48,194 bases of DNA, taken from positions 1-48,194 of the forward strand of contig USGV01000010.1 in assembly GCA_900554305.1 (NCBI GenBank), in the 5' to 3' direction. Each line of letters opens with the position of its first letter. The first letter of the stretch is position 1. Below, piece after piece: positions 48,083 to 48,194 of this stretch. The position numbers were made by a program, and so were the translations under genes. This DNA is from an uncultured Mycoplasmatota bacterium (lineage in GTDB: Bacteria > Bacillota_I > Bacilli_A > RF39 > UBA660). The notes beneath the pieces are model-generated. The model saw nothing but the letters and a program-made list of their open reading frames with translations, ran no database searches and was not told where the DNA came from.

Positions 48083-48194
48083 TTGACTTTGTAAATTTAA
48101 TTTGATATATTAACAATGCAACTCGGAAATAACATGCAAAATGATCTTTGAAAACTAAGCAAAACGTCAATTTTGAGACAGTTAGGATTGAACA
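48083..48194 (+). promoter_or_regulatory. Probable rRNA-operon promoter and leader
   Basis: TTGACT (48083-48088), 17 bp, TATATT (48106-48111) form a strong promoter. The downstream sequence contains GATCTTTGAAAACTAAGCAA (48143-48162), the typical conserved leader found just upstream of 16S rRNA in Bacillota. No ORF fills the region. The 16S gene itself would begin just outside the window. Confidence 0.7.

Overview
The window is strongly AT-rich and uses TGA, TAA and TAG as stops. It has Gram-positive ribosome-binding sites (AGGAGG, GAGGTG) and many short U-tailed hairpin terminators. Lipobox lipoproteins, LysM and PASTA wall-binding proteins, a YtrA-type GntR/ABC operon, a CadC-type metal operon, AdhE, a DUF3048 (YerB-like) protein and a DUF402 protein all point to an uncultured low-GC Bacillota, plausibly a fermentative gut organism. 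A species cannot be named from the sequence alone.

Layout. (1) 1-2.81 kb is the right end of a large-serine-recombinase element: tiny ORFs, a TndX-like recombinase and a membrane-anchored cargo protein. It has inserted into a cell-wall amidase gene, whose 3' part with four LysM repeats survives to 3752. (2) 3.8-29.4 kb is mostly chromosome. It holds a GntR-ABC operon with a visible operator, a small redox cluster (membrane CPHC thioredoxin, ferredoxin-thioredoxin-reductase-like protein, PflX-like radical SAM), a Ca2+-type P-ATPase, an FkbM methyltransferase and a decayed DUF523 gene. It continues with an aminotransferase-GNAT fusion, a CadC/HMA/P-ATPase metal operon with two palindromic operators, a UvrD-like helicase, a kinase-less PASTA protein, a 760-aa unknown, adhE and a CDP-alcohol phosphatidyltransferase. 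(3) 29.47-38.79 kb is a second mobile element, integrated in the anticodon loop of tRNA-Trp. (4) 38.8-48.2 kb is chromosome again: aquaporin-like protein, YerB-like protein, gpsA, VanZ-RDD protein, a MacB-type ABC transporter, a DUF308 protein, a DUF402 protein, and finally a promoter and leader that look like the start of an rRNA operon just beyond the window.

The tRNA-Trp element is the standout. It carries a Sau3AI/MutH-like restriction enzyme with its C5-methyltransferase, an AIPR-family (abortive-infection type) protein, a P-loop kinase-like protein, an XRE/ImmA regulator pair, a DUF3892-like protein with a tiny Lys-rich partner, a tyrosine integrase and an overlapping SymE-like gene. 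The 9-bp core GTCTCCAAA occurs five times. Two head-to-head repeat pairs flank the cargo (183 bp, no mismatch seen) and the integrase module (112 bp, two mismatches). A complete attP-like junction lies inside the integrated element in inverted orientation. Inversion of cargo, integrase, or both would be possible, and the complete tRNA-Trp gene could move between positions. The intact tRNA-Trp now present is supplied at the element's right end, behind an orphan 5' half-tRNA that still owns the chromosomal promoter.

A second notable signal lies between the divergent methyltransferase and restriction genes. Two tandem promoters for the methyltransferase, exactly 46 bp apart, each have TTGATC as the -35 box. 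The predicted GATC target is thus built into the promoter, which suggests methylation feedback.
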